Assembly: GCA_903906635.1 (NCBI GenBank)
Contig: CAIVLE010000138.1
Coordinates: forward strand, 1 to 34,352
Direction: 5' to 3'
Length of the DNA stretch: 34,352 nucleotides
Origin: an uncultured Burkholderiales bacterium
GTDB taxonomy: Bacteria; Pseudomonadota; Gammaproteobacteria; Burkholderiales; Burkholderiaceae_C
Positions within the stretch are counted from its first letter, which is position 1. Each line of letters opens with the position of its first letter. Below are positions 21,610-31,508 of this stretch, in pieces. The notes beneath the pieces were generated by a model that ran no database searches, was not told the origin of the DNA, and was given only the letters and a program-made list of their open reading frames with translations. A program made the position numbers and the translations under genes.

Positions 21610-22731
21610 TTGAGCCATCTTTTTTCTGAATTCACCCTCTCCTCCCCAAGCGGCCCTTTGACCTTGGCCAACCGCGCGGTGGTTGCGCCCATGTGCCAAT
21701 ACTCTGCGCACAACGGCCACGCCACCGACTGGCATTTGATGCACTGGGGCAATTTGCTCAACAGCGGCGCGGGACTCTTCACCCTTGAAGCGACAGCCGT
21801 CACAGCACGTGGTCGCATCACGCCCTATTGCTTGGGTCTGTGGGACGACAGCACTGCGGCCGCTTTGAGCGAGACCTTGGGGCGAGCTCGACACCTCGCC
21901 CCCCGAGTGCCCGTGTGCATTCAGCTGTCTCATGCGGGCCGCAAAGCCTCCAGCGCAGCGCCTTGGGATGGCGGCAAATTGCTCGATGCAGCGCACCAAG
22001 GCTGGCAACCCGAGGGCCCTTCGGATGTGCCCCATTTGGCAGAAGAAACACCCCCCGAGTCGCTCAGTGCCCAAGGTTTGCAAGACATCCAAACTGCTTT
22101 TGCACAAGCCGCCCAACGTGCCCAAGCCATGGGCATCGAAGCCGTCGAATTACACGGTGCCCACGGCTACTTGTTGCACCAGTTTTTGTCCCCCTTGTCG
22201 AACCACCGCAGCGACGCTTACGGAGGCAACTTTGAAGGACGCATCCGTTTCCCACTCGAAGTCTTCCAAGCGGTACGCGCTGTCTACAAGGGAAGCTTGG
22301 GTATCCGTTTGTCTGCCACCGATTGGGTCGAGGGCGGATGGACGCCCGAAGAAACCGCCGACTTTTCCTTGCGTTTGAAGTTGGCTGGTGCCGACTTTGT
22401 GCACATCTCTTCGGGGGGGGTGTCATCCCAACAAAAAATTGCCATTGGCCCGGAGTACCAAGTGCCGTTTGCCAAGTTGGTCAAGCAAAAAAGCGGGCTA
22501 CCCACCATGACCGTGGGTCTGATCACCACGCCACAACAAGCCGAAGATATCTTAGTGCGCGGCGATGCGGACCTGGTGGCCCTGGCCCGCGCTTTTCTCT
22601 ACAAACCCCGCTGGGTTTGGGAAGCGGCTGCCGCGCTGGGTGGCACCGTCCAAGCCAGCCAACAATACTGGCGCTGCATGCCGCGTGAAGCCCAAGGCAT
22701 CTTTGGTGCCGTGCGCATCGGCCAACGTTGA
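21610..22731 (+). CDS. NADH:flavin oxidoreductase / old yellow enzyme family
   Basis: LANRAVVAPMCQYSA, VCIQLSHAGRKAS, ELHGAHGYLLHQFLSPLSNHRSDAYGG; TTG start at 21610 preceded by CAGGAG (track start TTG 21577). Confidence 0.92.
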   Translation: MSHLFSEFTLSSPSGPLTLANRAVVAPMCQYSAHNGHATDWHLMHWGNLLNSGAGLFTLEATAVTARGRITPYCLGLWDDSTAAALSETLGRARHLAPRVPVCIQLSHAGRKASSAAPWDGGKLLDAAHQGWQPEGPSDVPHLAEETPPESLSAQGLQDIQTAFAQAAQRAQAMGIEAVELHGAHGYLLHQFLSPLSNHRSDAYGGNFEGRIRFPLEVFQAVRAVYKGSLGIRLSATDWVEGGWTPEETADFSLRLKLAGADFVHISSGGVSSQQKIAIGPEYQVPFAKLVKQKSGLPTMTVGLITTPQQAEDILVRGDADLVALARAFLYKPRWVWEAAAALGGTVQASQQYWRCMPREAQGIFGAVRIGQR

Positions 22732-22751
22732 ACCTTCATTTCAAACCCATC

Positions 22752-23753
22752 ATGAAACACTTTTTGAACTCAAGCTCACGCCGCTGCATCACGGCCTTGC
22801 TGGTCAGCGCCACAGTGAGCGCTTTGGCCTGCTTGCCTGCTCAGGTGTGTGCTGACACCTTCCCCAGCAAACCCATCACACTGGTGGTGCCCAACCCACC
22901 GGGGGGCTTGCTAGACACCTCGGCGCGCTTGCTCAGCGACCCCCTGGCCCGCTTGATTGGCCAGTCGGTGGTGGTCGACAACAAGCCCGGGGGCAGCGGC
23001 AACTTGGCTTACTCGCTGGTGGCGCGCAGCCCCAAAGATGGCTACAACGTGTTGGTTTCTTACTCGGGCTACCACATCGCCAACCCCATTTTGATGGACA
23101 AGCTCCCCTGGGAGCTCAAAGACCTCACCCCCGTGGGCTTGATCACCGTGGCCACCAACGTGATTGCGGTACACCCCTCGGTGCCTGCCAACAACCTCAA
23201 GGACTTCATCGCCTGGGTCAAACAAAATCCTGGCAAGGTGAACTACGCCTCCCAAGGCAATGGCTCGGTGTCGCACATCGGGACCGAAATTTTCAAACAA
23301 CAAACCGGGCTTGACATGACCCATGTGCCCTACAAGGGCTCGGGCCAAGCGATCCAAGACGTGCTGGCAGGCCAAGTGCAGGTGTTCATTTCGACCCCAC
23401 CCTCGGTGATGGGCCATGTGCTCAGTGGCAAGCTCAAAGCGCTGGCAGTGACAGGCAAAACCCGTCACCCCCAATTGCCTCAAGTGCCCACAGCGTCTGA
23501 GGCAGGCTTGCCCGGCTTTGAGCTGGAGTCTTGGGTGGCCTTGTATGTGGCCTCTGGCACGCCCAAAGAGGTGGTGCAAAAGCTCTCGCAAGAGGTCAAA
23601 CGCAGCATGGAGCTGCCCGAGACGAAGCAACGCGCCGATGCAGCAGGCGTGGAAGTTCGCTTCCTGTCCCCCGAGAACACCACCAAACTGCTCGAGCGCG
23701 ATACCGCCAGCTGGGCCAAAGCCATCAAAGCCGGCAACATCAAGTTCGACTGA
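22752..23753 (+). CDS. Tripartite tricarboxylate transporter substrate-binding protein (Bug/TctC family)
   Basis: Signal peptide, FPSKPITLVVPNPPGGLLDTSARLL, VVDNKPGGSGNLA, VPYKGSGQAIQDVLAGQVQ. Confidence 0.92.
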   Translation: MKHFLNSSSRRCITALLVSATVSALACLPAQVCADTFPSKPITLVVPNPPGGLLDTSARLLSDPLARLIGQSVVVDNKPGGSGNLAYSLVARSPKDGYNVLVSYSGYHIANPILMDKLPWELKDLTPVGLITVATNVIAVHPSVPANNLKDFIAWVKQNPGKVNYASQGNGSVSHIGTEIFKQQTGLDMTHVPYKGSGQAIQDVLAGQVQVFISTPPSVMGHVLSGKLKALAVTGKTRHPQLPQVPTASEAGLPGFELESWVALYVASGTPKEVVQKLSQEVKRSMELPETKQRADAAGVEVRFLSPENTTKLLERDTASWAKAIKAGNIKFD

Positions 23754-23763
23754 ACGACGCTGA

Positions 23764-24675
23764 TCACACCAAGCCGTCTTGCACCTGCGGGTAACGCAAT
23801 TGCAAGCGCAGCTCGCGCTTCATGCGGCGGTTGTCCAAGCGGCGTGACTCGCTCATGAAGCTCAATTGCAGGGCTGGCAATTCAACTTGTGCCTGCGCCC
23901 GGCTGATGCGCGGGGGCTTGGGCAAGCCATACAAGCCAGCGGCCAAATCAAAATAGTCACCCATCTTCAGTTGGGCGTCGTCGTTGACGTTGTAACGGCG
24001 TTGGGTTTGACCTCGCCACAAGGCCAATTGGCAGGCACGCGCCAAATCGTCTGCGTGGATGTGGTTGGTGAACACATCGTCTGAGGCCTCCAGCACCGGG
24101 CTGCCACGCAGCAAGCGCTCGCGCGGGGTGCCGCCTTCGCGGTCGGGCGCGTAGATGCCCGGAATGCGCAACACACTGGCGCGTACCCCCGCACGTGAGC
24201 GTGCGAAATGACGCACCCTTTGCTCGGCATCCACCCGGCGCTGGGCGCGTGGGGTGGTGGCGTGCAGGGCACGCGTCTCCGCCACCCAAGCCCCACCGCA
24301 ATCGCCATAGACTCCGCTGGTCGAGCCATAGACCAAACTGCGGGGTGGCGAGCGCAACAGCAATGCACGGGTGAGGGCCAAGGTGCGCGGGTCGGTGTGG
24401 CCCTGCAAGGGGGGCGGCGCCAAATGCAGCACGCGGGTGGCCAAGCCGGCCAAGCGCTTCACGCTCGCGGGGTGGTCTAAATTGCCCAGTAGGGGCGTCA
24501 CCCCAGCAGCACGCAAAGCAGGTGAACGCGCCGCAGTGGAAGTCAGCGCCATGATGCGAACGTGGCGCTGGGTACGCACCACCCGTAGGCCCACGTCACC
24601 ACAACCCACGATGAGCAGCCGTTCGCGGCGAAAGCGCGCAGGCAGCGCGCCAAGAGGGGATTGGTTGGAAGGCAA
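23764..24675 (-). CDS. NAD-dependent epimerase/dehydratase-like protein
   Basis: LLIVGCGDVGLRVV dinucleotide-binding motif; SLVYGSTSGVYGD; FTNHIHADDLARA. Confidence 0.85.
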   Translation of the reverse strand: MPSNQSPLGALPARFRRERLLIVGCGDVGLRVVRTQRHVRIMALTSTAARSPALRAAGVTPLLGNLDHPASVKRLAGLATRVLHLAPPPLQGHTDPRTLALTRALLLRSPPRSLVYGSTSGVYGDCGGAWVAETRALHATTPRAQRRVDAEQRVRHFARSRAGVRASVLRIPGIYAPDREGGTPRERLLRGSPVLEASDDVFTNHIHADDLARACQLALWRGQTQRRYNVNDDAQLKMGDYFDLAAGLYGLPKPPRISRAQAQVELPALQLSFMSESRRLDNRRMKRELRLQLRYPQVQDGLV

Positions 24676-24709
24676 AATACGCTTTGTAAAAGTTCAAGGA
24701 TACCCAAAG

Positions 24710-25747
24710 ATGAGTTTCAACATCACGGTCCAACCCAGTGGCCGCGCATTCACCGCCAATTCCGAGGAAACCTTGTTGGCCGCTGGCCTGCGACAAGGCA
24801 TTGGCCTGCCCTATGGCTGCAAAGACGGCGCCTGCGGTTCATGCAAGTGCAAAAAAATCTCCGGTGAGATCACCCACGGCCCCCACCAAGACAAAGCCTT
24901 GAGTGCCCAAGAAGAGGCCAACGGCTTGGTGTTGACTTGCTGCGCCCATGCCCACAGCGATGTGGTGCTGGAGTCGCGCCAAGTCACCGAAGAAGGCGCT
25001 TTTCCCATCAAGAAAATGCCGGTGCGCGTGATCTCGCTCGAAAAAAAATCGCACGACGTGATGGTGATCAAACTGCAACTGCCAGCCAACGACGTGATGA
25101 AATTCCACGCGGGTCAATATGTGGACTTCTTGTTACGCGATGGGGACCGCCGCAGCTACTCGATGGGCAATGCACCGCACACCTTGGTCGAGGGTGCCCC
25201 CGCCATCGAGCTGCACATTCGCCACATGCCCGGTGGCAAGTTCACCGACCACGTCTTTGGTGCCATGAAGGAGAAAGAAATCCAGCGCATCGAAGGCCCG
25301 CAGGGCAGCTTTTACTTGCGCGAAGACTCTGACAAGCCCTTGGTGTTCTTGGCCTCGGGCACGGGCTTTGCACCGATCAAAGCCATGTTGGAGCACATGC
25401 AGCACAAGGCCATCACACGCCCTGTCACGCTTTACTGGGGCGGTCGCCGGCCTGGCGATTTGTACCTCAACGACTGGGTACAAGCCCAACTGGCCTTGAT
25501 GCCCAACTTGCGTTACGTGCCCGTCATCTCTGACGCCCTGCCCGAAGACTCATGGCTTGGTCGTACGGGGTTTGTGCACCAAGCGGTGTTGCAAGACACG
25601 CCCGATTTGAGCGCTTACCAGGTGTATGCCTGCGGTGCACCCATCGTGGTGGACTCGGCGCGCAGCGCCTACACCGCAGCGGGTTTGCCAAGCGACGAGT
25701 TCTATGCTGACTCCTTCACCTCGGCGGCAGACAAAGCTGCCACCTGA
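24710..25747 (+). CDS. 2Fe-2S ferredoxin/FAD-NAD(P)-binding reductase (CDP-6-deoxy-delta-3,4-glucoseen reductase-like)
   Basis: YGCKDGACGSCKCKK ferredoxin motif; DRRSYSMGNAPH; FLASGTGFAPIKAMLEHM; start corrected to 24710. Confidence 0.9.
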   Translation: MSFNITVQPSGRAFTANSEETLLAAGLRQGIGLPYGCKDGACGSCKCKKISGEITHGPHQDKALSAQEEANGLVLTCCAHAHSDVVLESRQVTEEGAFPIKKMPVRVISLEKKSHDVMVIKLQLPANDVMKFHAGQYVDFLLRDGDRRSYSMGNAPHTLVEGAPAIELHIRHMPGGKFTDHVFGAMKEKEIQRIEGPQGSFYLREDSDKPLVFLASGTGFAPIKAMLEHMQHKAITRPVTLYWGGRRPGDLYLNDWVQAQLALMPNLRYVPVISDALPEDSWLGRTGFVHQAVLQDTPDLSAYQVYACGAPIVVDSARSAYTAAGLPSDEFYADSFTSAADKAAT

Positions 25748-25762
25748 ACAAAAAAGCCACAG

Positions 25763-26771
25763 ATGTCCAAACTCCTGCAACAGCGCGCGCACTCGCGCTT
25801 ATTCGTTCGAGCGCTGATAGGTTTGGCGTGGGGCTGGGCCAGCTTAGGGGGCTGGGCTCAGGGCTTTCCCAGCAAGCCCATTCGCTGGGTGGTGGTGGCG
25901 CCCGCGGGCTCGTCGCTGGATGTGATTGCACGTGCCATGCAAGAGCGGCTCAAAGACAATTTGGGCCAAGCGGTGGTGGTGGACAACAAACCACAGGCAG
26001 GGGGCACATTGGGTACCGCCGAGGTGGCCAAATCGCACCCCGATGGCCACACCTGGGTGTTGTCGTACAACGGACCGCTGGCCTTTGGCCCACACCTGTA
26101 TCCCAAGCTGCCCTACCAGCCACTGCGCGATTTGCAGCCGGTGATGATCACCACCTCTCAACCCAATGTGATTGCCGCCAACGCCGAGTTCCCGGCCAAC
26201 ACCATGCGTGAGTTGGTGAGTCTGCTCAAACAGCATCCGGGGCCAGTACAACTTCGCCTCGGTGGGCAATGGCAGTGCGTCGCACCTGACCATGGAGTAC
26301 ATCAAGGCCATCACCGCCACCTTTGCCGTGCACATCCCGTTCAACGGCAGTCCCCCCGCCGTGCTGGCCACGGTGTCTGGGCAAACCCAACTCATGGCCT
26401 CGGTGCCCACTGCGCTCACCCCACAGGTCAAACAAGGCCGCTTGAAGTACCTGGCCGTGACGAGCGCGCACCGCTATGCCTTGCTGCCCGATGTACCCAC
26501 CGTGGCCGAGAGCGGCGTGCCTGAACTCAAAGGGTTTGAAGCGCTGGCATGGAACGGCGTGTTGGTGGCCGCCGGCACACCGCGCGCGGTGGTCGAGCGC
26601 ATCAACAGTGCGCTCAATGCCGCTTTGAACGACCCGGCGGTGCGCGAACGCTTGAAAGGTGCCGGCCTGGACCCGGTGGGTGGCAGCCCCGAGCAGTTCA
26701 CCCAGTTGATCATGCAAGAGTCCGCCAAGTGGGCCCCCATCATTCAGCGCTCGGGCGCACGCATCGATTGA
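25763..26771 (+). pseudogene. Bug/TctC family binding protein, interrupted by an apparent +1 frameshift at the G4 run 26239-26242
   Basis: Frame 2 gives ...PANTMRELVSLLKQHPG; homology continues in frame 0 as QYNFASVGNGSASHLTMEYIKAITATFAVHIPFNGSPPAVLATVSGQTQ...RSGARID. Confidence 0.88.
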
Positions 26772-26836
26772 GGCCCCAGGTGGTGTGGACTTCGCGCAAC
26801 CGCCGGCCAATCTGGGCCCAAACACATCGGCACCCC

Positions 26837-27808
26837 ATGTACACACACGTGAAGCGGCTCTTGCTGTGGGCCTGGCTGCTGCCTGTGAGCGCCTTGGCTC
26901 AAGCATCCAGCACCAAACCGATCCGCCTGATCGTGCCCTACGCAGCAGGTGGGCCGGTTGATGTGACGGCTCGCGCCTTGGTCGAACGGGTCAAAGACAC
27001 GCTCGGCCCGGTGATCATCGACAACCGCCCGGGCGCAGGGGGCAACATCGGCGCTGACGCCGTGGCCAAAGCCACACCCGACGGCTCGGTGATTGGCATC
27101 GCCGCCACCGCCACCCATGCGGTGAATCCCTGGCTGTACAGCCGCATGCCCTACAACGCAGCCACTGACTTTGCGGCCATCACCCAAATGCTGCGGGTGC
27201 CCAACGTGTTGGTGATGAACGCAGCCACGGCGCAACGCTTGCAGATCACCTCGCTGGCTGACTTGCTGCGTTACGCACGGGCCCACCCTGGGCAGCTCAA
27301 CTTTGGCTCGGGGGGCAACGGCAGCGCGGGGCATCTGGCGGGAGAATTATTCAAATCCCGCGCCGGTATTTATGCGGTACATATTCCCTACAACGGGGGG
27401 AACCCAGCGCAGCTGGCTTTGCTGTCGGGCCACGTCGACTTCAACTTCGACAACCTGGCCAGCGCTGCCCCCAACATCAAGAGCGGTAAGTTGCTGGCTC
27501 TGGCGGTCACCACCAGGCAACGCAGCCCCCACATGCCCGAAGTGCCTGCTGTGGCCGAGACACTGAGCCAGTTTTCGGTTGACACGTGGTGGGGCTTGGT
27601 GGCGCCTGCAGGCACACCTGCTGGGCTGATTGAGCGACTCAACCTCGCCTTCACACAAGCCTTGAATGCCCCCGAGACACGTCAGCGTTTTGCCGTGTTG
27701 ATGGCCGAGCCTGCACCCAGCTCCCCACAGGCCTTTGGCCAGTTCATGGCGTCTGAGTTGTCAGCGTATGAACGGGTGGTCAAAAGCAGTGGTGCCAAGG
27801 TTGACTGA
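26837..27808 (+). CDS. Bug/TctC family substrate-binding protein
   Basis: STKPIRLIVPYAAGGPVDVTARALVE, IIDNRPGAGGNIGADAVAKATPDG; start corrected to 26837. Confidence 0.92.
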   Translation: MYTHVKRLLLWAWLLPVSALAQASSTKPIRLIVPYAAGGPVDVTARALVERVKDTLGPVIIDNRPGAGGNIGADAVAKATPDGSVIGIAATATHAVNPWLYSRMPYNAATDFAAITQMLRVPNVLVMNAATAQRLQITSLADLLRYARAHPGQLNFGSGGNGSAGHLAGELFKSRAGIYAVHIPYNGGNPAQLALLSGHVDFNFDNLASAAPNIKSGKLLALAVTTRQRSPHMPEVPAVAETLSQFSVDTWWGLVAPAGTPAGLIERLNLAFTQALNAPETRQRFAVLMAEPAPSSPQAFGQFMASELSAYERVVKSSGAKVD

Positions 27809-27812
27809 CGGC

Positions 27813-28592
27813 ATGCCCCCCCCCAGCCCCCGTCATCCCGAGCTGCTGGTGCGCGAAGTGGAATGGCTGCGCCCTTTGCAATGGCTGGCTTTGGCGTGGC
27901 GCGACATGGAGCGTTGCCCCACTGCAGGTGTGATGCATGGCTTGATCTTGGCGGTCATCGGGGGCGCGATGTTTTGGTTTGCGCGACACGCGTTTTGGTG
28001 GCTGGCCGCCATGCTGTCAGCTTGCATGACCCTCGCGCCCTTGCTGGCCGCGGGCCTGTACGAGATCAGCCGAAGGCTAGAGCGCGAACAAGACGCCAGC
28101 GTGGCCGACGCGTTTCGCGTTTGGACCCAAGGTGACCGTCGCTTGCGCCTGTTTGGCCTGCTGCTGGCCCTCACCAGTGGCGGTTGGCTGTTGTGTTCTG
28201 CCGCGTTGATTCATAGCTGGTTGCCTGCCAGCGTGTACTCACCTGCTGACTTTGTGCGGCTGGTGGTGCTGCAGCCCAACTTTGGTTTGTTTGAGCTGTG
28301 GCTCCTCATGGGCGCGTTGCTGGCAGCCCCCATGTTTGCCTCGACCGTGATCACCCTGCCTCTCTTGCTGGATCATCCCACCTTGAGCTTGCACCAAGCC
28401 ATCCTCACGAGTTGGCGCGTGGTGGCGCTCAACCCGATGGCCATGGCGCTGTGGGCGGGACTGCTGTGTTTGTTCACCGCGCTGGGCATTGGGTCTGCGT
28501 TCTTGGGACTGGTGGGCGTCGTGCCTATGCTGGGGCACGCCAGTTGGCATGCTTACCGCGACCTGGTCGACCATGACGCTCACGCGCACTGA
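27813..28592 (+). CDS. DUF2189-like membrane protein
   Basis: LQWLALAWRDMERCPTAGVMHGLILAVIG, multiple TM helices; start corrected to 27813. Confidence 0.85.
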   Translation: MPPPSPRHPELLVREVEWLRPLQWLALAWRDMERCPTAGVMHGLILAVIGGAMFWFARHAFWWLAAMLSACMTLAPLLAAGLYEISRRLEREQDASVADAFRVWTQGDRRLRLFGLLLALTSGGWLLCSAALIHSWLPASVYSPADFVRLVVLQPNFGLFELWLLMGALLAAPMFASTVITLPLLLDHPTLSLHQAILTSWRVVALNPMAMALWAGLLCLFTALGIGSAFLGLVGVVPMLGHASWHAYRDLVDHDAHAH

Positions 28593-28598
28593 GCGGGC

Positions 28599-28799
28599 AT
28601 GAGCGAAGAACAATTCGCCCAATTTGGCCTGACCTTTGGCGTGGGGGGCTTCATGCTCTACATGCTGTTCATCATTTACGCCTTGGCGCGTGAGTCCAAA
28701 GCGGGCAAATTCGGCACCTTTGTGCTGTTTTTGGTGCTGGCCTTTGGCATGATCGGCTTCATCGCCAAGCAGGTGTTGATTTGGCTCATGACGCCTTGA
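28599..28799 (+). CDS. DUF2788-like small membrane protein
   Basis: MSEEQFAQFGLTFGVGGFMLYMLFIIYALARESKAGKFG; two TM helices. Confidence 0.85.
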   Translation: MSEEQFAQFGLTFGVGGFMLYMLFIIYALARESKAGKFGTFVLFLVLAFGMIGFIAKQVLIWLMTP

Positions 28800-28805
28800 G
28801 CGTCA

Positions 28806-28823
28806 CCGGTCTGCGCTGACCGG
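28806..28823. terminator. Hairpin between convergent DUF2788 gene and livF
   Basis: CCGGTC-TGCGCT-GACCGG 6-bp stem; no T-run. Confidence 0.35.
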
Positions 28824-28829
28824 CAGAAT

Positions 28830-29561
28830 TTACTCGCCCAAATAAGCTTCACGCACCTTGGGGTCGTGCAGTAAATCGCTCGCTGCCCCGCTGAGGGTGA
28901 TCAGGCCTGACTCCATCACATAGGCGCGGTCGGCAATGTGCAAGGCACGACTGGCGTTTTGTTCCACCAACAGCACCGTCACGCCTTGGAGCGAGACCTG
29001 TTGCACGACCTCAAAAATTTTGTCCACCATCAAAGGCGACAAGCCCATTGACGGTTCGTCAAGCAACAAAACTTGGGGCCGACTCATCAGGGCACGGCCC
29101 ATGGCGAGCATTTGCTGTTCACCGCCCGACAAGGTTCCGGCCAGTTGGTCACGTCGCTCTTTGAGTCGCGGAAAGGTGGTGAAGACCCGCTCGATGTCCT
29201 CGGCCACACGCAGTGTGTCCCGTCGGATGTAGGCCCCCATTTGCAGATTCTCAAAAATCGTCATGCGGGTGAACACACCGCGCCCTTCGGGGACCATGGC
29301 CAGGCCTTGCTGCACCAAGTCCCAAGGCCCCAAACCTCGGATGTCTCGCCCCATCAGTTCTATCTGCCCGCCCACCAAAGGCAGCAAACCCGTGATGGCT
29401 TTCATGGTGGTGGTTTTGCCTGCGCCATTGGAGCCGATCAAAGACACCAGCTCTCCAGCGCGCACTTGCAGGCTCACACCCTTGACGGCCTGAATGCCGC
29501 CATAGGCCACTTCTGCGTGGCTCACACGGAGCAGCACAGGGGCTGAGTCATTGACACGCAT
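28830..29561 (-). CDS. livF: Branched-chain amino acid-type ABC transporter ATP-binding protein LivF
   Basis: GSNGAGKTTTMKAITGLL Walker A, LSGGEQQMLAMGRALMSRPQVLLLDEPSMGLSP; start corrected to 29561. Confidence 0.93.
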   Translation of the reverse strand: MRVNDSAPVLLRVSHAEVAYGGIQAVKGVSLQVRAGELVSLIGSNGAGKTTTMKAITGLLPLVGGQIELMGRDIRGLGPWDLVQQGLAMVPEGRGVFTRMTIFENLQMGAYIRRDTLRVAEDIERVFTTFPRLKERRDQLAGTLSGGEQQMLAMGRALMSRPQVLLLDEPSMGLSPLMVDKIFEVVQQVSLQGVTVLLVEQNASRALHIADRAYVMESGLITLSGAASDLLHDPKVREAYLGE

Positions 29562-29562
29562 C

Positions 29563-30426
29563 TCAATGGCCTCCTGTGCCCAAGTAGGCCTCAATGACCT
29601 GTGGGTCGCGCTGCACCTCGCCGGGCGTGCCCTGGGCAATCACCTTGCCGTAGTCCAGCACGGTGACGCGGTCACACAGGCCCATCACGAGTTTCACGTC
29701 ATGCTCAATCAGCAACACCGTGCGGTGGTCGTGGCGAATTTTGTCGATCAAGGCACGCAGCTGCACCTTCTCCGTGGCGTTCATGCCCGCCGCGGGTTCA
29801 TCCAAGGCAATGAGTTGCGGCTCGGTCGCCAAGGCACGGGCGATTTCTAGGCGGCGCTGGTCGCCATAGCTCAAAGTGCGCGCCTTGTAATGCGCCAAGG
29901 AGGCAATGCCCACGTAATCGAGCAGCTCATGGGCGCGTTGTTCAATGGCGGCCTCTTCGGCTATGAAATGGCGGGTTTTGAAAATCGCCCCCAGCAGCCC
30001 AGAGCCCGTGCGCACGTGACGACCGACCATCACGTTTTCCAAAGCCGTCATCTCGGCAAACAAACGGATGTTTTGAAACGTACGAGCAATGCCCGCTTGC
30101 GCCACGCGGTGCACGGCGGTGGGTTTGTAGGGCTGGCCTGCCAACTCAAAGCGCCCCGTGTCTGGCGTGTACAACCCAGTGATGACGTTGAAAAAGGTGG
30201 TCTTGCCCGCGCCGTTGGGGCCGATCAAACCGTAGACCTGACCGCGCGCAATCTGCATGCCCACGTCACTCAGGGCCTGTAAGCCACCAAATCGTTTGGA
30301 GATGCCTGACACCTCAAGCACCCAATCCGTGGGCGAAGAGGAGGCGTGCAAGGCGTGTGAGGCGTGCGAGACCCCCGGCATGGCGGATTGGGGCATGACT
30401 GAGGTCGGCAAAGTATCAGCGGTCAC
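29563..30426 (-). CDS. livG: Branched-chain amino acid-type ABC transporter ATP-binding protein LivG
   Basis: GPNGAGKTTFFNVITGLYTPDTG, LSYGDQRRLEIARALATEPQLIALDEPAAGMN. Confidence 0.93.
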   Translation of the reverse strand: MTADTLPTSVMPQSAMPGVSHASHALHASSSPTDWVLEVSGISKRFGGLQALSDVGMQIARGQVYGLIGPNGAGKTTFFNVITGLYTPDTGRFELAGQPYKPTAVHRVAQAGIARTFQNIRLFAEMTALENVMVGRHVRTGSGLLGAIFKTRHFIAEEAAIEQRAHELLDYVGIASLAHYKARTLSYGDQRRLEIARALATEPQLIALDEPAAGMNATEKVQLRALIDKIRHDHRTVLLIEHDVKLVMGLCDRVTVLDYGKVIAQGTPGEVQRDPQVIEAYLGTGGH

Positions 30427-31508
30427 GGCTTCGCTCCTGACTGGGGCAGGCTTTGACCATGTTCAGGGCTGGGCCAAAGCCCACGCGGGCGCCACAGCAT
30501 GACGCCTACCATGGCCAAGGCAATCAACAGTTGGCGCAAGATGGCGGCATCCAAGCGTCCATCGGTCATTTCTTGCAAGGGGCCCGCCACATAGCGCAGG
30601 GCCTCAGGCAAAGCCGCCAGCAACACGGCGCCCAAAATCACGCCAGGCAAATGCCCCAAGCCGCCCAACACCACCATGGCGACGATCATCACCGACTCCA
30701 TGAGACTGAACGACTCGGGTGAGATGAAACCTTGAAACGCCGCGAACATCGCACCCGACATGCCGCCAAACGTGGCGCCCATGCCAAAGGCCATGAGCTT
30801 TAAATTGCGGGTGTTCAAGCCCATGGCCTTGGCGGCGATTTCGTCCTCACGAATCGCCATCCAGGCGCGTCCAATGCGCGAGTTCTCTAGCCGGTGGCAC
30901 ACCACCACACTGGCTACCACGAGGATGAGAAAGAGGTAGTAATACAAGGTGACGCTGGCCAACTCAATGAACCCCAAATCCAAGCGCCGAGACAAGGGAT
31001 AGCCCCACACCGAGACCGCATCGATGGGCCCAATGCCTTTGGGGCCGTTGGTGATGTTGACGGGTTGGTCCAGGTTGTTCAAAAACACGCGGATGATTTC
31101 CCCAAAGCCCAAGGTGACGATGGCCAGGTAGTCTCCACGCAACTTCAACGTAGGCGCGCCCAGCAGCACGCCAAACAACCCGGCCAAGCCAGCAGCCAGT
31201 GGCAAGACCAACCACAAACTCAGATGCAGGCCTTGTGGAAACATCGCCGCGATGGCTGAAAAACTCTCCCCCAAATGCGGTGAGGCAAGCAGTCCATACA
31301 AGTACGCGCCCACCGCAAAAAACGCCACATAGCCCAAGTCAAGCAAGCCCGCGTAACCCACCACAATGTTCAAGCCCAGCGCCAGCAGCACATACAGCAG
31401 CGACATGTCGGCAATGCGCACCCAGGCATTGCCAAAGCTTTGCAGCACCAAGGGCAAGGCCAGCAGCGCGGCGGCCATGAGCCAGCGGTTCGAGGCGTGA
31501 CGTGTCAT
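30423..31508 (-). CDS. livM: Branched-chain amino acid-type ABC transporter permease LivM
   Basis: YVLLALGLNIVVGYAGLLDLGYVAFFAVGAYLYGLL; 4-nt overlap with livG. Confidence 0.93.
   Translation of the reverse strand: MTRHASNRWLMAAALLALPLVLQSFGNAWVRIADMSLLYVLLALGLNIVVGYAGLLDLGYVAFFAVGAYLYGLLASPHLGESFSAIAAMFPQGLHLSLWLVLPLAAGLAGLFGVLLGAPTLKLRGDYLAIVTLGFGEIIRVFLNNLDQPVNITNGPKGIGPIDAVSVWGYPLSRRLDLGFIELASVTLYYYLFLILVVASVVVCHRLENSRIGRAWMAIREDEIAAKAMGLNTRNLKLMAFGMGATFGGMSGAMFAAFQGFISPESFSLMESVMIVAMVVLGGLGHLPGVILGAVLLAALPEALRYVAGPLQEMTDGRLDAAILRQLLIALAMVGVMLWRPRGLWPSPEHGQSLPQSGAKP

Noticed and set aside
24371-24709. N-terminal extension of the 2Fe-2S reductase
   Set aside because: Antisense to the epimerase; the ferredoxin domain begins at MSFNITVQPSGRAF (24710).
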